From positions 101,596 to 165,595 of the forward strand of contig NZ_BJOG01000010.1 of the NCBI RefSeq assembly GCF_006540085.1: a DNA stretch of 64,000 nt, written 5' to 3'. Source of the stretch: Microbacterium oxydans. GTDB lineage: Bacteria > Actinomycetota > Actinomycetes > Actinomycetales > Microbacteriaceae. The notes below the pieces were generated by a model. That model did no database searches. It was not told the origin of the DNA and was given only the letters and a program-made list of their open reading frames with translations. Positions 57,187 to 64,000 of the stretch are shown here, one piece after another. Numbering within the stretch: the stretch's first letter is position 1; each line of letters starts with the position of its first letter. Both the position numbers and the translations under genes were made by a program.

Positions 57187-58830
57187 CTACTCGGCCTTGG
57201 TGATCTCGTAGTAGAGCGGAACCGAGTTCCAGCCGACGGTGACGTTGTCGACCGAGTCGCCGAAGCCACCGATCGAGTTCTGGTACCAGAGCGGGATGAC
57301 CGGGAGGTCGTTGAAGAGGATCTCCTGGACCTTCTCGTAAGCCGCGTTCGCGTCGTCCGCGCTCGTGGCCGCTGCACCCTCTGCGAGCAGAGAGTCCACC
57401 TCGGGGTTCGAGTAGTCACCGTCGTTCGACGATGCACCCGTGCCGTAGAGCGGCTGCAGGAAGTTGTAGACGGCGGGGTAGTCGCCCTGCCATCCGGAAC
57501 GGTTCGCCGTCTGGATCGTGCGCTTGCCCGCGTCGTCACGCGCGTTGACCGCTGCGCGGAGCGTGGCGAGGTCGACGTACGGTGCGCCCGACGCCTCGAT
57601 GCCGAGCGTGTTCTTCAGCGAGTTCGAGACCGCGTCGACCCACACCTGGTGTCCACCATCGGAGTTGTACGCGATCTGGAAGGTGCCGGACCACGGGGAG
57701 ATGGCGTCAGCCTTCGCCCACAGCTCCTTGGCCTTCTCCGGGTCGTACTTCAGGACGTCGGAACCGGGAACGCTGTCGCTCCAGCCGTCGATGACGGGCG
57801 TCGTGAAGTCGCTCGCCGGGGTGCGGGTGTCGGCGAAGATCTTGCTCGTGATCTCGTCGCGGTTGATCGCCAGCGAGATGGCCTGGCGGCGCAGGGTGCC
57901 CTCTTCGCCCGAGAAGTGCGGGAGCTGCCCACCGATGGTGAACGACTGGAAGATGGCCGCGGGCTGGTTGGTCGCCCGCTCGCCGAGCTCGTCCTCGAAG
58001 ACCGCGAGGGAAGCCTCGGGGATCTGGTCGATGACGTCGATGTTGCCGCCGAGCAGGTCGGCGTACGCGCCCTCGGGAGCCGTGTAGAACTTCAGCGTCA
58101 GGCCGCCGTTCTGAGCGACGCGCTCACCCTTGTAGTCATCGTTCTTGACGAGGTCGATCTGGACGTCGTGCTGCCATGCTCCCTCCTTGGCGAGCATGTA
58201 CGGGCCGTTGCCGATCGGGTTCTCGCCGAAGGCGTCCATGTCCTCGAAGGCGACATCGGGCAGCGGGTAGAACGCCGAGTAGCCGAGGCGGGTCACGAAG
58301 TCGGAGGCGACGTCACTGCTCAGGTCGATCGTGAAGGTCTGGTCATCGACCTCGGTGAGACCGGTGAGCTCGGAGTCTGCGTCGGGGTTGAAGCCGACGA
58401 TGTCGGCGAACCAGGACTGGTTCAGTTGCGCGTTGGAGAGCTGCGCACCGTAGTTCCACGCGTCGATGAAGTTGTGGGCGACGACGTCTTCACCGTTGGT
58501 GAACTTGTTGCCCTCCTTCAGCTTGACCGTGACCTTGTTCGGCGCGTCGACCGTGATCGACTCGGCCATGTCGTTGACGAGAGCACCGTCGCCGTCGTAG
58601 AAGGCGAGACCTGCGAAGACGGAGTCGAGAATCTTGCCGCCGTTGACCTCGTTGGTGTTGGTCGGGATCAGCGCGTTCTCCGGCTCGCCTCCGTTCGCCG
58701 AGATGATCGCCGACGCCGAGCCCTTGGAGCCCTCATCGCCGGAGTCGTTCCCGCCTGCGCAACCGGCCAGCGCCAGGGCGCCGACCACGAGCAGAGCGCT
58801 GCCCGCGAGGGCAATCCTGTTTCGTTTCAC
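57187..58830 (-). CDS. Peptide ABC transporter substrate-binding lipoprotein
   Basis: A 547-aa solute-binding lipoprotein of the SBP_bac_5 (OppA/DppA) family. The signal peptide ends in a lipobox LALAGC with the lipidated cysteine at residue 24, followed by a Gly/Ser/Asp linker. Family phrases include ITVDAPNKVTVKLKEGNKFTNGEDV, FSGEEGTLRRQAISLAINRDEI and LYGTGASSNDGDYSNPEVD. I chose the GTG at 58830 for its AGGAGG site; the frame is open to 58881. It is the first gene of the operon and faces a promoter region with unusual repeats. Confidence 0.93.
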   Translation of the reverse strand: MKRNRIALAGSALLVVGALALAGCAGGNDSGDEGSKGSASAIISANGGEPENALIPTNTNEVNGGKILDSVFAGLAFYDGDGALVNDMAESITVDAPNKVTVKLKEGNKFTNGEDVVAHNFIDAWNYGAQLSNAQLNQSWFADIVGFNPDADSELTGLTEVDDQTFTIDLSSDVASDFVTRLGYSAFYPLPDVAFEDMDAFGENPIGNGPYMLAKEGAWQHDVQIDLVKNDDYKGERVAQNGGLTLKFYTAPEGAYADLLGGNIDVIDQIPEASLAVFEDELGERATNQPAAIFQSFTIGGQLPHFSGEEGTLRRQAISLAINRDEITSKIFADTRTPASDFTTPVIDGWSDSVPGSDVLKYDPEKAKELWAKADAISPWSGTFQIAYNSDGGHQVWVDAVSNSLKNTLGIEASGAPYVDLATLRAAVNARDDAGKRTIQTANRSGWQGDYPAVYNFLQPLYGTGASSNDGDYSNPEVDSLLAEGAAATSADDANAAYEKVQEILFNDLPVIPLWYQNSIGGFGDSVDNVTVGWNSVPLYYEITKAE

Positions 58831-58940
58831 TTTTCGTCCTCCTGTGGACAGTGCTGAGTCTGCGCGCTCACCATCGAGCACGCAGGGATACCTGAGCGTA
58901 ACCCGCCGCTTGGCCCCCCGCCGCCTTCAGCTAACGAACT

Positions 58941-59002
58941 GTTACTGAGTGGTGACCATCCGTAACACCCGCGAAACACCTGGAAACACCGGGAAACACA
59001 GG
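58941..59002. repeat. GTTAC/GTAAC inverted repeat and 10-bp GAAACACC repeats upstream of peptide transporter operon
   Basis: An inverted repeat GTTAC (58941-58945) / GTAAC (58962-58966) is followed by three direct copies of GAAACACCNG at 58973, 58983 and 58993, spaced exactly 10 bases apart. The GTAACACC part of the inverted repeat is a degenerate fourth copy. The array lies 110 to 170 bases before the binding-protein start. Helical spacing suggests a protein-binding site. Confidence 0.55.
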
Positions 59003-59039
59003 ACGGTGTCGCGCTTCCGCACGGAAGCGCGACACCGTC
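59002..59039. terminator. Hairpin terminator after gcvP
   Basis: Perfect eighteen-base arms (59002-59019 and 59022-59039) with a two-base loop, 20 bases past the gcvP stop. It overlaps the last base of the 10-bp repeat array. Confidence 0.85.
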
Positions 59040-59058
59040 TGCTCAGATGCGCACCGGC

Positions 59059-61965
59059 TCAGGCGAAGGCCTCCACCGGCGGGCAGGCGCACACGAGGTT
59101 CCGGTCGCCGTACGCCTGGTCGATGCGACGCACGGGCGGCCAGTACTTGCCGGCGACGAGCGCATGGACGGGGTAGGCGGCTTCCTCCCGCGTGTAGGGG
59201 TGCTCCCACTCCCCCGCGATGAGGGATACCGCGGTGTGCGGTGCATGCACCAGCGGATTGTCGTCCGCGGGCCAGCGCCCCGCCGCCACGGCTTCCGCCT
59301 CGGCCTTGATCATGATCATGGCCTCGATGAAGCGCTCGATCTCATCGAGGTCCTCCGACTCCGTCGGCTCGACCATGAGCGTGCCCGCGACGGGGAACGA
59401 CATGGTCGGAGCGTGGAAGCCGTAGTCGATGAGGCGCTTGGCCACGTCGTCGACGGTGATTCCGGTCGCCTCCTTGAGCGGACGCAGATCGAGGATGCAC
59501 TCGTGCGCGACGCGACCGTTCTCCCCCGTGTAGAGCACCGGGAAGTGGCCGCCCAGACGCTCGGCCATGTAGTTGGCGGAGAGCACGGCTGCCGCCGTGG
59601 CACGACGAAGACCGTCGGCACCCATCATGCGGACGTACGCCCACGAGATCGGCAGGATCCCCGCGGAACCGTAAGGAGCCGCCGAGATCACACCGCCATC
59701 GAACGTGTATCCGCCGAAGTGCTCGGCGCGCTGTGCGAGCGGGTGCGAGGGAAGGTAGGGGGCGAGGTGCGACTTCGCCGCCACCGGACCGATGCCGGGA
59801 CCTCCCCCACCATGCGGGATGGCGAAGGTCTTGTGCAGGTTGAGGTGCGAGACGTCGCCGCCGAGGTCACCGAAGCGCGCGTAACCGAGCAGCGCGTTGA
59901 GGTTGGCCCCGTCGACGTACACCTGTCCGCCCGCGTCGTGCACGGCGGCCGTGATCTCGACGACCTGCTCCTCGTACACACCGTGCGTCGAGGGGTAGGT
60001 GATCATCAGAGCCGAGAGGTCGTCGGCGTGCTGGGCGATCTTCGCGCGCAGGTCGTCGAGGTCGACGTTGCCGAGCTCGTCCGTCGCGACCACGACGACC
60101 TTCATGCCCGCGAGCACGGCCGATGCCGCATTCGTGCCATGGGCCGACGAGGGGATGAGGCACACGGTGCGGTGGGTGTCGCCGTTCGCGTGGTGGTACC
60201 CGCGGATGGCGAGGAGACCCGCGAGCTCACCCTGCGAACCGGCGTTCGGCTGCAGCGAGACCGCGTCGTAACCGGTGACCTCGGCGAGCCAGCCCTCGAG
60301 CTGGTCGATGAGCTCGAGGTAGCCCTGCACATCGGACGCCGGGGCGAACGGGTGGATGCCGGCGAACTCGGGCCAGGTGATGGCAGCCATCTCGGTGGCG
60401 GCGTTGAGCTTCATGGTGCACGAGCCCAGCGGGATCATGCCGCGATCGAGTGCGTAGTCTCGGTCGGAGAGACTCTTCATGTACCGCATCATGGCGGTCT
60501 CCGAGCGGTGCGAGTGGAACACCGGGTGCGTGAGGTACTCGTCCTGACGGAGCAGGTCTTCCGGGAGCCCCCGCAGCTTGTCCCCGCCGAACATGCCGAA
60601 CGCGCGGTCGTTCTTGCCGCCGAAGACAGCCGTGACGTGGTGCAGCTCGCCGAGGGTCGTGGTCTCGTCGACGGCGATGCCGACCGTGTCGGCGTCGGCG
60701 ACGTGCAGCAGGATCCCGTGATCGTCATGGGCCCGAGCGGCGAACTCCGCCGCACGACCGGGCACGCGCACCTGCAGGGTGTCGAAGAAGTCCGCGTGCA
60801 CGACCTCCACCCCTGCCTCGGTCAGCCAGTCACGCAGCAGCGCCGCCTTCGCCGTGGTCTGGGTCGCGATCTCCCGCAGCCCGTCCGGACCGTGGTACAC
60901 GGCGTACATCGACGCCATGACGGCGAGCAGCACCTGGGCGGTGCAGATGTTCGACGTGGCCTTCTCGCGGCGGATGTGCTGCTCGCGCGTCTGCAGCGAG
61001 AGACGATACGCGGGCTTGCCGTCGGCATCGACCGACACTCCGACGAGGCGACCGGGGAGCTGACGCTCGAGGCCGGAGCGGACGGCCATGTAGCCGGCGT
61101 GCGGACCGCCGAAGCCCATTGGCACGCCGAAGCGCTGGGTCGTGCCGACTGCCACGTCGGCGCCTAGTGAGCCGGGAGAGGCGATGAGGGTGAGAGCGAG
61201 CAGATCGGCGGCCGCGACCGCGAGAGCGCCGGAGAGGTGCGCGGCGTCGAACACGGCCGACGGGTCCCAGACGCGACCGGATGCGCCGGGGTACTGCACG
61301 AAGACACCGAACAGGTCGGCGGGCAGCTCCTCGCCCGCGGCGAAATCGACCGTGACGATGTCGATACCGAGAGCTTCCGCGCGCGTGGCGAGCATCGCCT
61401 TGGTCTGCGGGAGCGCATCCGCGTCGACCGCGAACACGGTCGACGCCGACTTCGATGCGCGCCGCGAGAGCAGCATCGCCTCGACCACCGCGGTCGACTC
61501 GTCGAGCATGGACGCATTGGCCGTCGTGAGCCCGGTGAGTTCGGCGACCATGGTCTGGAAGTTGATGAGCGCTTCCAGACGCCCCTGGGAGATCTCCGGC
61601 TGGTACGGCGTGTAGGCCGTGTACCACGACGGGTTCTCCAGCACGTTCCGCTGGATCACCTGCGGCGTGATGGTGCCGTAGTACCCCAGGCCGATCATGG
61701 GTCGGTTCACGGTGTTGCGCGAGGCGAGCACCCGCAGCTCGGCGAGAGCCTCGGTCTCGCTCGCGGCAGAGGGGATGCGTGAAGGCGCGTCCGGGGAGTC
61801 GGACGACGGCCCGGTGTAGATCGACGCGGGCACGGCCTGGCGCATGAGCGCCTCGACCGGGCTCAGCGCGCCATCGGCCCCTGGGGTGTCGAGACCCAGG
61901 GCCGCGAGCATCGTGCGCTGCGCGGCATCCGTGGGTCCGATGTGACGATCGGCGAAAGTGACCAC
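59059..61965 (-). CDS. gcvP: Glycine dehydrogenase (decarboxylating), P-protein
   Basis: The PLP-dependent subunit of the glycine cleavage system, which releases CO2 from glycine and passes the aminomethyl group to the lipoyl arm of GcvH. At 968 aa it is the fused, full-length form. N-terminal FADRHIGP, the first-half TQRFGVPMGFGGPHAGY and the second-half LHKTFAIPHGGGGPG (PLP lysine in HKTF) are all present, with no breaks. I set the start at the GTG at 61965, with GGAGGG about 14 bases upstream; the frame is open to 62028 inside gcvH. It is the last gene of gcvT-gcvH-gcvP. Confidence 0.95.
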   Translation of the reverse strand: MVTFADRHIGPTDAAQRTMLAALGLDTPGADGALSPVEALMRQAVPASIYTGPSSDSPDAPSRIPSAASETEALAELRVLASRNTVNRPMIGLGYYGTITPQVIQRNVLENPSWYTAYTPYQPEISQGRLEALINFQTMVAELTGLTTANASMLDESTAVVEAMLLSRRASKSASTVFAVDADALPQTKAMLATRAEALGIDIVTVDFAAGEELPADLFGVFVQYPGASGRVWDPSAVFDAAHLSGALAVAAADLLALTLIASPGSLGADVAVGTTQRFGVPMGFGGPHAGYMAVRSGLERQLPGRLVGVSVDADGKPAYRLSLQTREQHIRREKATSNICTAQVLLAVMASMYAVYHGPDGLREIATQTTAKAALLRDWLTEAGVEVVHADFFDTLQVRVPGRAAEFAARAHDDHGILLHVADADTVGIAVDETTTLGELHHVTAVFGGKNDRAFGMFGGDKLRGLPEDLLRQDEYLTHPVFHSHRSETAMMRYMKSLSDRDYALDRGMIPLGSCTMKLNAATEMAAITWPEFAGIHPFAPASDVQGYLELIDQLEGWLAEVTGYDAVSLQPNAGSQGELAGLLAIRGYHHANGDTHRTVCLIPSSAHGTNAASAVLAGMKVVVVATDELGNVDLDDLRAKIAQHADDLSALMITYPSTHGVYEEQVVEITAAVHDAGGQVYVDGANLNALLGYARFGDLGGDVSHLNLHKTFAIPHGGGGPGIGPVAAKSHLAPYLPSHPLAQRAEHFGGYTFDGGVISAAPYGSAGILPISWAYVRMMGADGLRRATAAAVLSANYMAERLGGHFPVLYTGENGRVAHECILDLRPLKEATGITVDDVAKRLIDYGFHAPTMSFPVAGTLMVEPTESEDLDEIERFIEAMIMIKAEAEAVAAGRWPADDNPLVHAPHTAVSLIAGEWEHPYTREEAAYPVHALVAGKYWPPVRRIDQAYGDRNLVCACPPVEAFA

Positions 61966-61972
61966 TGGTGAA

Positions 61973-62350
61973 TCAGCCCTCCGTGAGTGCGACGTACGCG
62001 TCGCGGTCGAGCAGTCCGTCCAGCGCACCGGCTGCGACGGAGACCTTGAGCAACCAGCCGCCCTCGAAGGGCGCGGCGTTCACCAGCGACGGATCGTCGA
62101 CGGCCGCGTCGTTGATCTCGACGACGGTTCCCGATACCGGCGCGTAGAGTTCGCCGACCGACTTCGTCGACTCGATCTCGCCGACGACCGCACCTGCGGT
62201 CACCTCGGTGCCGACGGCGGGGAGCTCGACGAACACGACGTCGCCCAGCTTCTCGGCGGCGTAGTCGGTGATGCCGATGGTCACGGTGTCGCCGTCGGCG
62301 GCGATCCACTCGTGCTCTTCGGTGTAGTGGAGTGCGGCGAGGTCGGTCAT
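61973..62350 (-). CDS. gcvH: Glycine cleavage system H-protein
   Basis: A 125-aa lipoyl carrier protein. The lipoylated lysine is Lys63 in VVGEIESTKSVGELYAPVSG, and the N-terminal YTEEHEWI and C-terminal LLKVS strands complete the hammerhead fold. It shuttles the aminomethyl group between GcvP and GcvT. Its ATG overlaps the gcvT stop in ATGA, and gcvP starts seven bases after its stop. Confidence 0.95.
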   Translation of the reverse strand: MTDLAALHYTEEHEWIAADGDTVTIGITDYAAEKLGDVVFVELPAVGTEVTAGAVVGEIESTKSVGELYAPVSGTVVEINDAAVDDPSLVNAAPFEGGWLLKVSVAAGALDGLLDRDAYVALTEG

Positions 62351-63549
62351 TTGGTCCTCCGATAGAAAGGCAGGGCGGTCACGGTCGCGGGGATCTTGGT
62401 TCCCCGCACGTCAAGGAATACTGCGGTTCCCTCTTCCGCGGAAGATGGGGTCACGTAGGCCATCGCGATCGGGTGGCCGAGAGTCGGGCTGAGAGCGCCG
62501 CTCGTGATCTCTCCGAGCACGGATCCGTCTTCGTCGACGACGGCGTATCCGGCGCGTCCTGCCCGCTTGCCCTCGGCGACGAGGCCGACCAGGACCGGCG
62601 CTTCCGATGCCTCTGTCGAGTCCTCGAAGGACGAGAGCGCCTCCTTGCCGACGAAGTGCTCCTTCGCCGTCACGACGACACGGCCGAGTCCGGCCTGCGA
62701 GGGGCGGGTGTCGGTGCTGAGCTCGTGGCCGTAGAGAGGCATCCCGGCCTCCAGACGCAACGTGTCCCGGGCGGCGAGGCCCGCAGGAACGAGACCATGC
62801 GGTTCGCCGGCAGCCAGCAGAGCGTCCCACAGGGCTGCGGCGTCGCCGGCAGGAACCAGCAGCTCGAAGCCGTCCTCCCCGGTGTAGCCCGTGCGTGCGA
62901 TGAGCAGAGGCTCCCCGCGGAAGCGCGCGTCCGCCCAGGCGTAGTACTTCTGCTCCGCCCAGGGCGTGCTCAGCTCGTCGATGCCCGGCGTCGCAGCGAG
63001 AATCGCCTCGGCGGCCGGTCCCTGCACGGCGAGCAGCGCGAACAGGTCGGACACATCCTCCACATCGACACCGCGGTCGCCCAGGAATCCGGCGAAGGTG
63101 CGGTCCTCCCCCGGAGCCAGCGGCGGAAGCGCCCGCTCGACGAGCGACGGAAAGTCCCGCACGCGCTTGGCGAATCCCGAGTCCACGAAGCCACGGTTGC
63201 CGGCGTTGGCGATGACGAGGTAGCGGTCCTCCGCGAGCCGATACGCGATGACATCGTCGACGATTCCGCCGTTCTCATTCAGCATCAGCGAGTACTTCGC
63301 CTTGCCGACCGTCATGGCGGAGATGCGACCTGCGAGCGCGAAGTCGAGGAACTCGGCCGCCTTCTCGCCCGTGACGAGGAACTCGGCCATGTGCGAGATG
63401 TCGAAGATCCCCGCGTTCTGGCGCACGGCGTGGTGCTCGGCGAGGTCGGAGGTGTAACGCACCGGCATCTGCCAGCCACCGAAGTCGGTGAACGACGCGC
63501 CGAGTGCCTCATGGCGTTCGCGCAGCGGGGTGTAGCGGGGGTCGGACAT
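62347..63549 (-). CDS. gcvT: Aminomethyltransferase, T-protein
   Basis: A 400-aa tetrahydrofolate-dependent aminomethyltransferase. The N-terminal part has RHEALGASFTDFGGWQMPVRY and FDISHMAEF near 45, the folate-binding region follows with LMLNENGGIVDDVIAYRL, and RTGYTGEDGFEL and GLAARDTLRLEAGMPLYGHEL lie in the middle, all family signatures. It is the first gene of the operon; GGAGAA precedes the ATG. A tandem glycine riboswitch lies in its leader. Confidence 0.96.
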   Translation of the reverse strand: MSDPRYTPLRERHEALGASFTDFGGWQMPVRYTSDLAEHHAVRQNAGIFDISHMAEFLVTGEKAAEFLDFALAGRISAMTVGKAKYSLMLNENGGIVDDVIAYRLAEDRYLVIANAGNRGFVDSGFAKRVRDFPSLVERALPPLAPGEDRTFAGFLGDRGVDVEDVSDLFALLAVQGPAAEAILAATPGIDELSTPWAEQKYYAWADARFRGEPLLIARTGYTGEDGFELLVPAGDAAALWDALLAAGEPHGLVPAGLAARDTLRLEAGMPLYGHELSTDTRPSQAGLGRVVVTAKEHFVGKEALSSFEDSTEASEAPVLVGLVAEGKRAGRAGYAVVDEDGSVLGEITSGALSPTLGHPIAMAYVTPSSAEEGTAVFLDVRGTKIPATVTALPFYRRTK

Positions 63550-63602
63550 GGAGTTCTCCCGGGCTGTGTCGGGCGGAACGGCGGCATCGCCGTTCCTCGG
63601 AA

Positions 63603-63800
63603 CTCCCCCTCTGTCATGGGCCTGAGAGCTTCACCCGTGCACGGAGGCGGGGTTTTCACCGTCGGCGGATCCGCACATGAGACGGATCGCTTTTCAGAGT
63701 GGCCGGAACCGCGCGGTACGCGTACCTGAGAGATTGGCGGGGAGGCTTGCTCCTTCGGTGCCCGGCTGCGTTCGCCGGGGCTCTCCCGCGTGGGTCATTC
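63603..63800 (-). promoter_or_regulatory. Tandem glycine riboswitch
   Basis: The gcvT leader holds two consecutive glycine aptamers. The first begins GCGGGAGAG (63789-63781) and contains CACCGAAGGAGCAA and AATCTCTCAGGTAC. The second starts after the linker at about CACTCTGAAAAGCG and contains CGGTGAAAACCCCGCC and GAAGCTCTCAGG, closing with GACAGAGGGGGAG near 63603. These conserved pieces, in this order and before gcvT, identify the class. Glycine binding would raise expression of the cleavage system. A TAGACT box at about 63823-63828 may be its -10. Confidence 0.9.
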
Positions 63801-63868
63801 GGCCTGTCTTCAGTTGTGGGTTCAGTCTAGCCGGTCGGCCCGTCGGTGCCGGATTCGCTCGACGCGCG

Positions 63869-63941
63869 TTCGAATCGCGCGAATGGTCCCATCCTGGACT
63901 CGGAAGGGACCATTCGCGCGATTCGAAAGCGCGATTCGAAA
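63869..63941. repeat. 22-bp inverted repeat plus 13-bp tandem repeat
   Basis: Perfect 22-base arms (63869-63890 and 63906-63927) face each other across 15 bases. The right arm merges into a perfect tandem duplication of GCGCGATTCGAAA (63916-63928 and 63929-63941). It lies between the gcv leader and the partial gene at the window end. No T-run follows, so a simple terminator is only one option; a mobile palindromic element or a protein site is another. Confidence 0.65.
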
Positions 63942-63957
63942 GCGGGGTGCGGTGCGG

Positions 63958-64000
63958 CTATCCGCTGATGCCGAGTTCGGTTCGGACCTCGTCGCGGAGG
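63958..64000 (-). CDS. 3' end of an unidentified gene, cut by the window
   Basis: The minus strand ends a reading frame with the residues LRDEVRTELGISG and a TAG at 63958-63960. Codon use matches the coding genes of the window. Too little is visible to name the product. Confidence 0.45.
   Translation of the reverse strand, partial: LRDEVRTELGISG

Noticed and set aside
59047..61167. 706-codon plus-strand frame opposite gcvP
   Set aside because: A shadow of gcvP with the same composition bias and no recognisable domain.
1..64000. CRISPR arrays, insertion sequences, prophage genes, defence islands
   Set aside because: I looked for spaced direct repeats, transposase or integrase motifs and toxin-antitoxin or restriction genes and found none; the only mobile-element trace is the half-tRNA scar near 2.8 kb.

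Overview
The window is high-GC, dense, single-copy chromosomal DNA from an actinobacterium, most likely a member of the Microbacteriaceae close to Microbacterium. The evidence is the gene set (UPF0182, DUF3107, DUF3117, DUF817, AdnAB, 7Fe ferredoxin next to dapC, dapD/dapE) and the gene order. From 3.2 to 23.6 kb that order largely follows the block I remember from Mycobacterium tuberculosis as Rv3193c to Rv3211. This placement is recall and inference, not a database result. There are no rRNA genes, complete tRNA genes, insertion sequences or CRISPR arrays.

Bases 1 to about 3250 look like the edge of an accessory island. Base and codon composition differ from the rest. There is a fatty-acid desaturase with an unrecognised partner gene, a short ORF resembling the start of a cupin protein, a 3' half-tRNA resembling initiator tRNA-fMet (a likely att remnant), and an arsC-like gene that has lost its P-loop end. 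Bases 3261 to 23601 are the conserved block: UPF0182 membrane protein, PDZ/Lon-like protease, DUF2342 metalloprotease homologue, an orphan E1/TOMM-like protein, UvrD2-like helicase, NudC-type Nudix hydrolase, a degenerate phosphotransferase, the AdnB and AdnA helicase-nuclease pair, DUF3107, a small membrane protein, a ferritin-like protein and a DEAD-box helicase.

Bases 23.7 to 35.4 kb hold mostly single-gene units: DUF817, PHP phosphoesterase, an EEP-family phosphodiesterase, aminopeptidase P, an APH-family kinase, an alpha/beta hydrolase and a stress protein. They also hold an operon of PRC-MgtE_N-CBS protein, DUF1003 and Mrp, then TatB, an O-methyltransferase and the small DUF3117 gene. 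Bases 35.5 to 43.4 kb centre on diaminopimelate/lysine synthesis (dapE and dapD divergent; dapC with fdxA), with a GT-C mannosyltransferase, a second DEAD-box helicase and citrate synthase. Bases 43.4 to 52.9 kb carry azlCD with a divergent XRE-cupin regulator, a coupled glutaminase and MFS transporter, a secreted lysozyme-like wall protein, TypA/BipA, a CPBP protease and two tiny secreted two-cysteine proteins. Bases 53.0 to 58.8 kb are a peptide ABC transporter with a fused double ATPase. Bases 59.1 to 63.8 kb are the glycine cleavage operon gcvT-gcvH-gcvP behind a tandem glycine riboswitch. The window ends in an inverted repeat and the last codons of another gene.

A recurring theme is promoter layout. 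At about thirteen genes a TANNNT-type -10 hexamer sits six or seven bases before the start codon, which predicts leaderless mRNAs. Often the gap itself is a GGAGGG-like sequence.
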